NCBI RefSeq assembly: GCF_900188385.1
Contig: NZ_FZOI01000006.1
Coordinates: forward strand, 62,001 to 126,000
DNA length: 64,000 nucleotides
Source: Azospirillum sp. RU38E
GTDB lineage: Bacteria > Pseudomonadota > Alphaproteobacteria > Azospirillales > Azospirillaceae
Direction of reading: 5' to 3'
A program made the position numbers and the translations under genes. Below the pieces are notes generated by a model that saw only the letters and a list, made by a program, of their open reading frames with translations, was not told the origin of the DNA and did not search any database. This document shows, piece after piece, positions 37,238-46,013 of the stretch (its first letter is position 1; every line of letters starts with the position of its first letter).

Positions 37238-39193
37238 ATGCCCAACGCCCCGCAAATCCTCCCCCAGAATGACAAGGCCCTGATCAAGGCGGTGCGGGAG
37301 GGGCGCTTCTGGCCGCCGGTAGATGAATTACCAACACCGGAGCAACTGGCCGACGCCACCTTCGTCGCCACCATGCCCACCATCCAAGCTACCTCCATCC
37401 GCGCCCTGTGCCTCGGCCTCTGGGACGATGTGATCGCCGACCCAAAGGGCGTGCAGGTAGTCGGAGCCCGCATTGTCGGCGAACTGGACCTGTCCTTCGG
37501 CACGGGGCGGGGTCCGCTTGCCCTTCTACGTTGCCATTTCGCCGAAGAACTGGTCGTTCTACACGCCTACCTGCCGGCCCTTAACCTCAGTGGCAGCCAT
37601 CTTGCCAAGGGTTTAAGGGGGGACGGGGTTCACATAGCCGGCTGCTTATTCTGCAACGACGGCTTCACCAGCAAAGGCGAGGTTCGCCTTCTGGGTGCGC
37701 AGATCGGTCGTGATGTTTATTTCAACAAGGCCAATCTTGACGGCGGAACAGGTGCCGCTCTGAGCGCGGATCGCATGGTCGTAACGGGTGGCGTGTTTTG
37801 TAGCGAAGGCTTCACCAGCAAAGGCGAGGTTCGGCTTCTGGGTGCGCAGATCGGCGGTACTGCTTCTTTCAACGAGGCCAATCTTGACGGCGGAACAGGT
37901 GACGCCCTGAGCGCGGATCGCATGGTCGTGAATGGCAACTTGTTTTGCCGCAACGGCTTCACCAGCAAAGGCGAAGTTCGCCTTCTCGGCGCGCAGATAA
38001 ATGGTAACGTTGAATTCGATGGAGCCAAGCTTAACGGCGGAGAGGCGAGAGCCCTAAACGCGGACAGCATGGTCGTGAGGGGCAACTTGTTTTGCCGCAA
38101 CGGCTTCACCAGCAAAGGCGAAGTTCTCCTTCTCGGCGCGCAGATAAACGGTAACGTTGAATTCGACGGAGCCAAGCTTAACGGCGGAGAGGCAGGAGCT
38201 CTAAACGCGGACGGCATGGTCGTGGATAGGGACTTGTACTTACGCGATACCTTTCAAAGCACCGGTAAGGTGAACCTTATCGCCGCAAAAATCGGGGGAC
38301 TCCTGGGATGGTGCCCAACAAAAGGAACCGGAGAATTAAACCTTTCCCACGCCACTGCCGGCCAATGGGCTGATGATTGGGACAACGAAAAGAAAAAAGC
38401 GGGCGAGAAAAAAGAAAAACCAACCCTCAACCTCAACCATTTCACCTATGGGGCGTTCGCTGGCGACGGCAAAACAAAAACCGACAGCGCCACCCGGATT
38501 GCCTGGATTGAGGCGTCCCAGGGCGACGATTTCAAGCCCGGCCCCTATCGCACCCTGGCCCGCGTTCTGCGGGCGGCGGGGGATGATCGCGGGGCGCAGG
38601 ATGTTGGTTTGGCGCTGGCGCGGGCTCGGGCCAAACATCTGGCAAAAACCTACTCCTGGCCACTGAACTGGCTCCACCGTCTGCTGAGCGGCTTTTTCGA
38701 TGTTGCCATCGGACATGGGTATAGGCCATGGCGAGGCGCTGTCTGGCTGCTATATCTGCAGATCATTGGCACAATTGCCTTCGGCCTCAATGCCCCTACC
38801 ATCTATGACTGCACGCCCAACGGAGACTGTCACAACATCGGCGGCCCCGGCCTGATCAAGCCCGCCGACCCGGTTTTCATCACCGAAAACCAGACGCGCA
38901 ACCTACAGGCCCCCTCCCCCACCGCGCACGACATCGCCTACACACTCCCCCCCGAATACACGCCTTTCAACGCCTTCTGGTATTCCTTCGACACCCTGAT
39001 CCCCTTAATCGACCTGGGCCAGGAAAAAGCCTGGAGCCCCAGCCCGCTGACAGCAAAATTCAGCGATGATATCCCCGGCTGGGGCCTCCTCTTCTACCTC
39101 TACTTCCACATCATCATGGGCTGGGTTCTCTCCACCCTGACCGTGGTGGCCCTGACCGGCCTGATCAAGCGTGACCCGGAGGGGGAGGAATAG
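37238..39193 (+). CDS. membrane protein with 49-residue tandem repeats ('membrane-associated oxidoreductase'-like)
   Basis: 651 residues from ATG 37238; ORF codons upstream cross REP B6 and are rejected. Weak ribosome site (CCCGGATG). N-terminal part (ALIKAVREGRFWPPV, VVGARIVGELDLSFGTG) leads to a right-handed beta-helix-like region of four 49-residue repeats NGFTSKGEVRLLGAQI.GNVEFDGAKL plus a degenerate fifth. The C-terminal third has two membrane segments (GAVWLLYLQIIGTIAFGLNA; GWGLLFYLYFHIIMGWVLS) with GYRPWRG before the first, as in proteins often annotated membrane-associated oxidoreductase. I see no redox cofactor site. It is a lone gene between the lacI-type gene and GH92, GC is ordinary, function unknown. 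Confidence 0.65.
   Translation: MPNAPQILPQNDKALIKAVREGRFWPPVDELPTPEQLADATFVATMPTIQATSIRALCLGLWDDVIADPKGVQVVGARIVGELDLSFGTGRGPLALLRCHFAEELVVLHAYLPALNLSGSHLAKGLRGDGVHIAGCLFCNDGFTSKGEVRLLGAQIGRDVYFNKANLDGGTGAALSADRMVVTGGVFCSEGFTSKGEVRLLGAQIGGTASFNEANLDGGTGDALSADRMVVNGNLFCRNGFTSKGEVRLLGAQINGNVEFDGAKLNGGEARALNADSMVVRGNLFCRNGFTSKGEVLLLGAQINGNVEFDGAKLNGGEAGALNADGMVVDRDLYLRDTFQSTGKVNLIAAKIGGLLGWCPTKGTGELNLSHATAGQWADDWDNEKKKAGEKKEKPTLNLNHFTYGAFAGDGKTKTDSATRIAWIEASQGDDFKPGPYRTLARVLRAAGDDRGAQDVGLALARARAKHLAKTYSWPLNWLHRLLSGFFDVAIGHGYRPWRGAVWLLYLQIIGTIAFGLNAPTIYDCTPNGDCHNIGGPGLIKPADPVFITENQTRNLQAPSPTAHDIAYTLPPEYTPFNAFWYSFDTLIPLIDLGQEKAWSPSPLTAKFSDDIPGWGLLFYLYFHIIMGWVLSTLTVVALTGLIKRDPEGEE
37661..38248 (+). 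repeat. four 147 bp in-frame tandem repeats
   Basis: GGCTTCACCAGCAAAGGCGA recurs at 37661, 37808, 37955 and 38102, exactly 147 bp apart, and a degenerate unit starts at 38249. The third and fourth units are nearly identical over their length, showing recent duplication. Copy number probably varies between strains. Confidence 0.9.
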
Positions 39194-39239
39194 CAGGCCG
39201 CGCCCTGCCCTTCGCCGCAATTCCCGTAGCGCCATCAAA

Positions 39240-39253
39240 TGTAATCCATTACA
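39240..39253. promoter_or_regulatory. LacI-type operator variant upstream of GH92
   Basis: TGTAATCCATTACA, one change from the perfect TGTAATCGATTACA palindrome. It lies 164 bp before the GH92 start codon and puts that gene in the same regulon as the TonB receptor and symporter operon. Confidence 0.7.
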
Positions 39254-39416
39254 TTGGCGAAAAACCACGGGCATTGGGCGTCAGCCCATTCTATGCAGGG
39301 GGAGAGAAAATTGATCACCAGCCTTGATATCGGCGGGCATCACCATGCCACCGTCGGGCTTCCCGGCTGACCAGCATCCCGCCCGCCCCATCCGCGCTGC
39401 CAAAGGGAGGACGCCC

Positions 39417-41765
39417 ATGTCCCGCACCATCCGTTTGAAACCCGCCCGCCATCTGGTCCCTGCCCTGCTGGCGGCCTTGCTGCTGACCAGCACGGCCATC
39501 CTGCCGGCCCCGGCGCAAATGGCGGCCCCCGCCGATCTGGCCAACCCGCTGATCGGCACCGACAGCAATTTTGAACTGTCCAACGGCAATACCTATCCGG
39601 CCATCGCCCTGCCCTGGGCGATGAATTTCTGGACGCCGATGACCAACAAGATGGGCGATGGCTGGGCCTATCGCTATGATGACACCAAACTGCGCGGCTT
39701 CAAACAGACGCACCAGCCCAGCCCCTGGCTGAATGATTATGGCGCCTTCTCCCTGATGGCCGTCACCGGTGATCTGAAGATCGAGGAAGAAGCCCGCGCC
39801 TCCTGGTTCAGCCACAAGGCTGAAATCGCGCGCCCCTATTATTACAGCGCCTATCTGGCTGACCATGATGTGACGGTGGAAATCGCGCCCACCGAGCGGG
39901 CCGCCCATTTCCGCTTCACCTTCCCGGAGAATGATCACAGCTATATCCTGCTGGATGCCTTCAATGGCGGATCAATGGTGACGATCCTGCCGGAACAGCG
40001 GCGCATCATTGGCTATGCCCGTAACAATCATGGCGGGGTGCCGGCCAACTTCCATAATTACTTCGTGGCCGAATTCGACCATGATTTTGAGCTTGTGCAA
40101 AGCTGGGGCGATGGCTGGAAGCCCCTGCCCGGCAGCCGCGAAGCCAAGGGCGACCATGTCGGCGCCGTCATCGGCTTTAAAACCAAGCGCGGCGAACAGG
40201 TGCAGGTGCGCGTCGCCTCCTCCTTCATCAGCCCGGAACAGGCGGAACTGAACCTACGCCGCGAAATCGGCACCCAAGATTTCGACACCACCAAACAGAA
40301 GGCAGCCACCGCCTGGAATAACGAACTGGGCCGCATCCGCATTGAAGACCCCGATCAGGATGCGGTACGCACCTTCTATTCAGCCCTCTACCGCACCCAG
40401 CTTTTCCCCCGCGCCTTTCACGAGGTGGATGCCAAGGGCAATATCCAGCATTACAGCCCCTATAATGGCCAGGTACTGCCGGGGCGGATGTTTACCGATA
40501 ATGGTTTCTGGGACACGTTCCGCGCCGTCTTCCCGCTCTTCACCCTGCTGCGCCCCGATCTGGATGGCCAGATCATGGAAGGGCTGGTGAACACTTATCA
40601 GGAATCCGGCTGGCTGCCGGAATGGGCCAGCCCGGGCCACCGGGATGTGATGATCGGCTCCAACTCCGCCATCATCATTGCCGATGCCTGGCTGAAAGGC
40701 ATCCGGGGCTATGACATTGAAAAGCTTTATGAGGCGATGAAGAAGAACGCCACCACCGACCGGGGCCGCCCGCTCTCCGACGATGGCAAGGTGATCAGTT
40801 CGGTCGGCCGCGAAGGGGTGGATTATTATAACCGCCTCGGCTATGTGCCCTATGATGTCGGCATCAAGGAAAATGCCGCCCGCACCCTGGAATATGCCTT
40901 TGCTGATTTCAATCTGGCCCGGCTGGCCGAAGCGCTCGGCAAGAAGCAGGATGCCAAGCTGTTCTATGAACGCGCCGGCAATTACCGCAAGCTGTTCGAT
41001 AAAGAAACCGGCTGGATGCGGGGCCGCAACAAGGATGGCCAGTTCCAATCCCCCTTCAACCCGCTGAAATGGGGCGATGCCTTCACCGAAGGCAATGCCA
41101 TGCACTATAGCTGGTCAGTCTTCCACGATATCCAGGGGTTGATCAATCTGATGGGCGGTGACGCGGCCTTCACCGCCAAGCTGGACAGCGTGTTCGATAC
41201 GCCGCCAATCTTTGATGACAGCTATTACGGCTTCACCATCCATGAGATCCGGGAGATGCAGATCGTCAACATGGGCAACTATGCCCATGGCAACCAGCCG
41301 ATCCAGCACATGATCTATCTCTATAATTACGCCGGCCAGCCCTGGAAGGCGCAGGCGCATCTGCGCGATGTGATGCGCCGCCTCTATCTCAACAGCCCCG
41401 ATGGCTATGCGGGGGATGAGGATAATGGCCAGACCTCGGCCTGGTACGTGTTCAGCGCCCTGGGCTTCTATCCCGTCACACCGGGCAGCGGCCAATATGT
41501 CATCGGCTCTCCCTTGTTCCGGCTGGCGGAGATCACCCTGCCCACGGGCAAGAAACTGCGGGTGGAGGCCCCGGCCAACAGCCCGGCCAATGTCTATGTC
41601 CAGTCCGTCAGCCTGAACGGCAAGCCGCTGAACCGCACCTGGCTGACGCATGAGGAGCTGATGCAGGGCGGTACCCTGCATTTTGACATGGGGCCGCAGC
41701 CGAACAAGGCATGGGGTACGGGCCCCGGCGCCGCCCCCTTCTCCATGACCAGCCGCAACAACTGA
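39417..41765 (+). CDS. GH92 alpha-1,2-mannosidase, canonical active site
   Basis: 782 residues, exported (signal peptide RHLVPALLAALLLTSTAILPAPA). ATG 39417 behind AAGGGAGG. GH92 positions: ANPLIGTDSNFELSNGNTYPAIALPW (quoted run abridged in the family sense), TEGNAMHYSWSVFHD with the acid Glu558, the His609-Glu610 pair of IHEIREM that in characterised GH92 enzymes marks alpha-1,2 specificity, and base Asp667/Asp669 in GDEDNGQTSAW. It cleaves terminal mannose with inversion and needs calcium in known members. It is monocistronic, behind a variant LacI operator, and lacks the extra C-terminal domains of the GH92 at 30451-33489. It probably does the main alpha-1,2 trimming of high-mannose glycans in this locus. 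Confidence 0.9.
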   Translation: MSRTIRLKPARHLVPALLAALLLTSTAILPAPAQMAAPADLANPLIGTDSNFELSNGNTYPAIALPWAMNFWTPMTNKMGDGWAYRYDDTKLRGFKQTHQPSPWLNDYGAFSLMAVTGDLKIEEEARASWFSHKAEIARPYYYSAYLADHDVTVEIAPTERAAHFRFTFPENDHSYILLDAFNGGSMVTILPEQRRIIGYARNNHGGVPANFHNYFVAEFDHDFELVQSWGDGWKPLPGSREAKGDHVGAVIGFKTKRGEQVQVRVASSFISPEQAELNLRREIGTQDFDTTKQKAATAWNNELGRIRIEDPDQDAVRTFYSALYRTQLFPRAFHEVDAKGNIQHYSPYNGQVLPGRMFTDNGFWDTFRAVFPLFTLLRPDLDGQIMEGLVNTYQESGWLPEWASPGHRDVMIGSNSAIIIADAWLKGIRGYDIEKLYEAMKKNATTDRGRPLSDDGKVISSVGREGVDYYNRLGYVPYDVGIKENAARTLEYAFADFNLARLAEALGKKQDAKLFYERAGNYRKLFDKETGWMRGRNKDGQFQSPFNPLKWGDAFTEGNAMHYSWSVFHDIQGLINLMGGDAAFTAKLDSVFDTPPIFDDSYYGFTIHEIREMQIVNMGNYAHGNQPIQHMIYLYNYAGQPWKAQAHLRDVMRRLYLNSPDGYAGDEDNGQTSAWYVFSALGFYPVTPGSGQYVIGSPLFRLAEITLPTGKKLRVEAPANSPANVYVQSVSLNGKPLNRTWLTHEELMQGGTLHFDMGPQPNKAWGTGPGAAPFSMTSRNN

Positions 41766-41777
41766 TCCGCTTTTCTA

Positions 41778-41937
41778 ATACCAATCCGCCGAGGGTTTGA
41801 CCCTTGGCGGATTGGAGGCCGGCGACTGCCGGCTCAGCACCTCGTGGCGCGTAAGCCAAGCTGCCGGATGGCAGCGCCCGGCGTCTGAGGGAACAAAAAA
41901 TCTCCCTTGATCGTGACCGATCAAGGGAGATTGGTAT
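41778..41937. repeat. ATACCAAT element, copy A6
   Basis: A 160 bp copy, ATACCAATCC to GATTGGTAT, filling the convergent gap between GH92 and the GMC gene. Its last base is the first base (complement) of the GMC stop codon TGA. Paired hairpins here would serve as a two-way terminator for both genes. Confidence 0.92.
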
Positions 41938-43562
41938 CATCCCGCATCTTCCAGGATCAGTTCCGCCGCCCGCCAGCCGACAACCATGGCCGGGCCATTG
42001 GTGTTGCCGGCGGGCGGAACGGGCATGACGGAGCAATCCACCACCCGCAGCCCCTGGATGCCATGCACCCGCAGCCTTCCATCGACCACCCCATCCGTCG
42101 GCCCGCCCATGCGGCAGGTGCCGGTGGCGTGAACGCCGGGGCTGGTCAGCCATTCCAGCACCTCCGCGATCTGTTCATCGCTTTCAATGCGGGGGCCGGG
42201 CACCACCTCTTCCCCGACAAAATGCTTCAGCGCCGGCTGGCGCATGTAGCGGCGGACCAGCCGCACCATTTCCACCATGAAGGCCTTGTCGGCCGGGTCA
42301 CCCCACCAGTTGGCATCCACCTCGATCTGGTCGGTGACATCGCCGCTGCGGATGGACACGGTACCCCGGCTTTTCGGGCGCAGGGCGATGGCATTGACGG
42401 TGATGCCGGGCTTATCCTCCAAGGCACCGCGCCCCGGATCGGCCTTGATCTCCTCGGATGAGCGCATGGAGAAGGGGCCGATGCCGAACTGCACATCCGG
42501 CCAGTCAGATCGCCCCTGCAGCGATAACAGCGCCGTCACCTCTGGCGAGGTATAGGCCATCAACCCCTTGCGCGTCAGGTAATAGCGCAGCGCGTGCGTC
42601 ATCAGACGCCAGCCGGAAAACTCCTTATTGAAACCGGGGTCATTATGCAGCCGGTAGGACAGGGAGATCATGGCATGGTCGGCCAGATGGCGGCCCACGG
42701 CGGCCAGATCGTGCTGCACCGCCACCCCGGCGCGGGTCAGCACTTCCACCGGCCCGATGCCGGATAATTGCATCAGCTTGGGGCTTTGCAGCGCACCGGC
42801 GGACAGGATCACCTCCCGCCCCGCCTTGATGATGCGGACACCATTGGCGGTGCGGACCTTAATGCCGACGGCGCGCTTGCCCTCCAGCTCCACCTTTTCC
42901 ACCAGGGCATCGGTCAGCACGGTCAGGTTGGGGCGGGACAAGGCCGGCTTCAGGAACGCGCGATAGCTGGAGGCGCGGCGCCCGCGCCGATCCACGGTTG
43001 CCTGGGTATAGCCGATGCCAAGCGTGCCGGGCGTATTGATATCGCTGAGGCGCGGCAGGCCCATTTCCACCCCCGCCTCAATGCTGGCGGCAATGGCCGG
43101 GGAGCGATAGGGCAGCTGCGTCACCTGCAACGGCCCATCGCTGCCGCGCGTCCTGTGCGCCCCGTCCACGCGATAGCTTTCCATGGCCTGGAAGCAGCGG
43201 GAAATCTCCGTCCAGGCCCATTCCTTATGTCCGGCGGCGGCCCAGCCATCATAATCAGCCGGCATCCCGCGCAAGTACCAGGTGCCGTTGGTGGAGCTGG
43301 AGCCGCCCAGGCCGCGACCATAGGGCCAGACCTCTCCCGCCGGGCGGCCGGCCTGCGGCTTGATGGGGAAATGCCAGAAATAGGTGGGGTTGCCGAACAT
43401 CTTCATGAAGGCGCGCGGCATGTTGACCAGTTCGGTCTCATTCCGTCCGCCGGCTTCCACCAGCAGCACCTTATGCTTGCCGCTGGCGCTCAACCGGTCA
43501 GCCAGCACACAGCCCGACGATCCTGCCCCCACAATGATAAAGTCGTAAACGGTCTCAGTCAT
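41937..43562 (-). CDS. GMC oxidoreductase, candidate glycoside 3-oxidase
   Basis: 541 residues, FAD enzyme, no signal peptide. Motifs: YDFIIVGAGSSGCVLADRLS (Rossmann GxGxxG), VWPYGRGLGGSSSTNGTWYLRG (GMC signature 1 region), LSAGALQSPKLMQLSGIGP (signature 2), GTCRMGGPTDGVVD and the C-terminal PAGNTNGPAMVVGWRAAELI with the catalytic pair region. GMC enzymes of this branch oxidise sugar or alcohol groups; in C-glycoside catabolism a GMC enzyme (CarA type) oxidises the sugar 3-OH before C-C cleavage. Since both deglycosidase subunits are encoded in the same leftward set, that role is likely. It is the last gene of that set, 2 bp after the MFS stop. Choline dehydrogenase-type activity is the alternative. 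Confidence 0.82.
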   Translation of the reverse strand: MTETVYDFIIVGAGSSGCVLADRLSASGKHKVLLVEAGGRNETELVNMPRAFMKMFGNPTYFWHFPIKPQAGRPAGEVWPYGRGLGGSSSTNGTWYLRGMPADYDGWAAAGHKEWAWTEISRCFQAMESYRVDGAHRTRGSDGPLQVTQLPYRSPAIAASIEAGVEMGLPRLSDINTPGTLGIGYTQATVDRRGRRASSYRAFLKPALSRPNLTVLTDALVEKVELEGKRAVGIKVRTANGVRIIKAGREVILSAGALQSPKLMQLSGIGPVEVLTRAGVAVQHDLAAVGRHLADHAMISLSYRLHNDPGFNKEFSGWRLMTHALRYYLTRKGLMAYTSPEVTALLSLQGRSDWPDVQFGIGPFSMRSSEEIKADPGRGALEDKPGITVNAIALRPKSRGTVSIRSGDVTDQIEVDANWWGDPADKAFMVEMVRLVRRYMRQPALKHFVGEEVVPGPRIESDEQIAEVLEWLTSPGVHATGTCRMGGPTDGVVDGRLRVHGIQGLRVVDCSVMPVPPAGNTNGPAMVVGWRAAELILEDAG

Positions 43563-43564
43563 GA

Positions 43565-44758
43565 TCAGGCATTCACAGTTGAGGTGGAGCGGTTGCCCGC
43601 CGGGATCAGGCGGGCCAGAAACGCAAAGACCAGGGTGAGGATACCCAGTGCCGTCATGGCAGGGGTCAGGCCGCCGGTCAGGCTGGTGGTGACGGCGACG
43701 AGGCCACCACAGGCGAAGGTGCCGCTGAAGAAGGCGGTGGCCCAGATGCCCATGCCGCGCCCGCGCTGTTCCAGCGGCAGGATGGCCTGCCCCCAGGCCA
43801 TCAGGGCGGGGATGACGAAGCCGCCACCGACCTGCTGGATGACCGCCCCCAGCGACACCACCTGCCAGGTCGGACCCAGGCCGATCACCAGCTGGCCCAC
43901 GCCAATCAGCACGCCGGTCAGCCCCAATAACTGGCCGATGGACCAGTGATGCACCCGACGATAAAGGATCGCCCCGCCAATATAGGCGATGCTGGTCGCC
44001 GACTGGATCAGGCCGATCTGCGTGGACGATCCCGCCCCCTTGGCATCCAGCACGCGGGCGATGTTCAGCGGTTCCACATAATAAAGTGCGGAGGTCACCA
44101 GGGTGACGCCACCGATCAGGAACGCCTCTTTCCAGGGATAGGGAAGCTGGGGCCGCGCGGCGGCAGGGCTGCCGCCGGAAGCCTTGGGCTCATCAATAAA
44201 CAACAGCGCCATGATCAGGCCGGGAATGGCCAGGAGATAGATGGCGAAGGGGCCGCGCCAGCTGATATCCGCCAGCGCCCCGCCCGCCGCGATCAGGCCC
44301 GTACCGGCCACCGAAATGGAAATGCCAACCCAGGCTGTCCAGCGATGGCGCTGTTCACCGAAATAATCGCCGATCAGGGCGCTGGAAATGGTGATGGCAA
44401 AGGCCTCTGCCATGCCCAGTACCGCCCGGCTGGCGATGATCAGGCCCAGATCATTCACGAACAGAGGCACCAGTCCGGCCAGCACATAAAGCGCCATGCC
44501 GAAGATGAAACTGCGCCGCCGGCCATAGCGGTCGGCAATGATCCCCGCCAGCGAGGAGAACAGCGCCGCACAGAGCGAGGGGGCGGTGACAATGGCCGGG
44601 ATCAGGAAACCGGCATTGGGGTGGGCGCCAAACTCGGCAAACAGTTTGGGAATGGCAGGAAACAGGGAGACAATCGCCATCACCGGCAATATCTGGGCGT
44701 AAATCAGGGTGATGCCCTTGGCCGTCGTTCCCTGTCCGGCTGTTGTCAGTTTGCTCAT
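43565..44758 (-). CDS. MFS transporter
   Basis: 397 residues, 12-helix inner-membrane transporter. ATG 44758 overlaps the upstream TIM-barrel gene's stop region (GTGATCATG); a GTG two codons upstream is possible. Motif A-like loop GIIADRYGRRRSFI between helices 2 and 3, SRAVLGMAEAFAITISSALIGDYF in helix 4-5, and RGRGMGIWATAFFSGTFACGG in the C half. The subfamily resembles the aromatic-acid/drug-like MFS group rather than sugar:cation FucP or SSS carriers. In this operon it probably carries the glycoside, the aglycone or the released sugar across the inner membrane. Confidence 0.8.
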   Translation of the reverse strand: MSKLTTAGQGTTAKGITLIYAQILPVMAIVSLFPAIPKLFAEFGAHPNAGFLIPAIVTAPSLCAALFSSLAGIIADRYGRRRSFIFGMALYVLAGLVPLFVNDLGLIIASRAVLGMAEAFAITISSALIGDYFGEQRHRWTAWVGISISVAGTGLIAAGGALADISWRGPFAIYLLAIPGLIMALLFIDEPKASGGSPAAARPQLPYPWKEAFLIGGVTLVTSALYYVEPLNIARVLDAKGAGSSTQIGLIQSATSIAYIGGAILYRRVHHWSIGQLLGLTGVLIGVGQLVIGLGPTWQVVSLGAVIQQVGGGFVIPALMAWGQAILPLEQRGRGMGIWATAFFSGTFACGGLVAVTTSLTGGLTPAMTALGILTLVFAFLARLIPAGNRSTSTVNA

Positions 44759-44760
44759 GA

Positions 44761-45813
44761 TCACAGCCCCATCAGACGGCGGTTCAGGGCGCGGTCGGCC
44801 CCGGCGGCGGCGAAATCATCGAAGGCTTTTTCGGTGACCCGGATAATGTGGCGGTCGATGAAGGGCGCCCCTTCCGCCGCCCCGGCCTCTGGATGTTTCA
44901 GGGCGCATTCCCATTCCAGCACGGCCCAGCCGGGGAAATCATATTGCGCCATCTTGGTGAAGATGGCGGCGAAATCGACCTGTCCATCACCCAGCGACCG
45001 GAACCGGCCCGGCCGGTCAACCCAGCCCTGATAGCCGCCATAAACGCCGCTGCGCCCATTGGGCCGGAATTCCGCATCCTTCACATGAAAGCATTTGATG
45101 CGGGCGTGATAGAGGTCGAGGAAGGCCAGATAATCCAGCTGCTGCAGCACAAAATGGCTGGGATCGTAGAGGATGTTGGCGCGCGGATGGTTGCCCACCC
45201 TGTCCAGAAACATCTCAAACGTCACCCCATCATGCAGATCTTCACCGGGATGCAGTTCAAAGCCGATATCGACGCCATTTTCGTCAAACACGTCCAGAAT
45301 GGGCCGCCAGCGGCGGGCCAGCTCATCAAACGCATCTTCCACCAGCCCCGCCGGACGCTGCGGCCAGGGATAGAGATAGGGCCAGGCCAGCGCACCGGAG
45401 AAGCTGGCATGGGCCGTCAGGCCCAACCGGCGGGAGGCCACGGCCGCCAGCTTCAGCTGTGCCACCGCCCATTCCTGCCGGGCCGCCGGGTTGCCGCGCA
45501 CAGCGGGGGCGGCGAAACCGTCAAACTGCGCATCATAGGCGGGATGGACGGCGACCAGCTGGCCCTGCAGATGGGTGGACAGTTCGGTCAACGCCAGCCC
45601 GTGCCGGGCCAGCGTGCCCAGCACCTCATCACAATAATCCTGGCTTTCCGCAGCCTTGGACAGATCAAACAGCCGCTGATCCCAAGAGGGTATCTGCACG
45701 CCCTTATAGCCCAGGCCGGCCACCCAGCCGGCAATGGCATCCAGGGAATTGAACGGGGCGGCATCGCCCGCGAACTGGGCCAGAAAGATACCGGGCCCCT
45801 TGATCGTCCTCAT
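44761..45813 (-). CDS. TIM-barrel sugar isomerase/epimerase-family protein
   Basis: 350 residues of the xylose-isomerase-like (AP endonuclease 2) superfamily. Visible metal-ligand positions: Glu in DIGFELHPGEDLHDG, Asp/His in ILYDPSHFVLQQLD, His in IKCFHVKDAEFRPNGRSGVYGGYQGW, and Glu in AVLEWECALKHPEAG. The FHVKDAEF...GVYGGYQGW signature recurs in operons with Gfo/Idh/MocA dehydrogenases that handle 3-keto sugars. Start ATG with GGGAG eight bases upstream. It lies directly behind Gfo/Idh/MocA (copy A7 between them) and before MFS. A role in isomerising or hydrating the keto-sugar released by deglycosylation is inferred; it is clearly different from the deglycosidase alpha subunit at 50502. 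Confidence 0.8.
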   Translation of the reverse strand: MRTIKGPGIFLAQFAGDAAPFNSLDAIAGWVAGLGYKGVQIPSWDQRLFDLSKAAESQDYCDEVLGTLARHGLALTELSTHLQGQLVAVHPAYDAQFDGFAAPAVRGNPAARQEWAVAQLKLAAVASRRLGLTAHASFSGALAWPYLYPWPQRPAGLVEDAFDELARRWRPILDVFDENGVDIGFELHPGEDLHDGVTFEMFLDRVGNHPRANILYDPSHFVLQQLDYLAFLDLYHARIKCFHVKDAEFRPNGRSGVYGGYQGWVDRPGRFRSLGDGQVDFAAIFTKMAQYDFPGWAVLEWECALKHPEAGAAEGAPFIDRHIIRVTEKAFDDFAAAGADRALNRRLMGL

Positions 45814-45841
45814 CCGCGTTTCTCCCGAATTTCTCGTTTTT

Positions 45842-46000
45842 CCAATCTCCCTGGATCGTGACCGATCCAGGGAGATTATGCGTTCCCTCAGGCGCCGGGC
45901 GGCGGCATCCGCCGCCTTGGCTTACGCGCCCACGCGGGCGCGGGCCGGCGGTCGCCGGCCTCCAATCCGCCTAAAGCTAAACCTTTAGGCGGATTGGTAT
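45842..46000. repeat. ATACCAAT element, copy A7 (inverted, left end lost)
   Basis: A 159 bp copy running from CCAATCTCCCTGGATCGTG to GGCGGATTGGTAT; the first ATA is missing. It lies inside the leftward operon, 13 bp past the stop of the Gfo/Idh/MocA gene and 28 bp before the TIM-barrel start, where its hairpins could cause differential expression of the upstream and downstream halves. Confidence 0.88.
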
Positions 46001-46013
46001 TATTCCGGTGGTG

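Noticed and set aside
44761-45813. This TIM-barrel gene as the deglycosidase catalytic subunit
   Set aside because: It lacks an adjacent DUF6379 partner and has the FHVKDAEF/GVYGGYQGW signature of keto-sugar isomerase-like proteins; the 50502 gene with its overlapping partner fits better.
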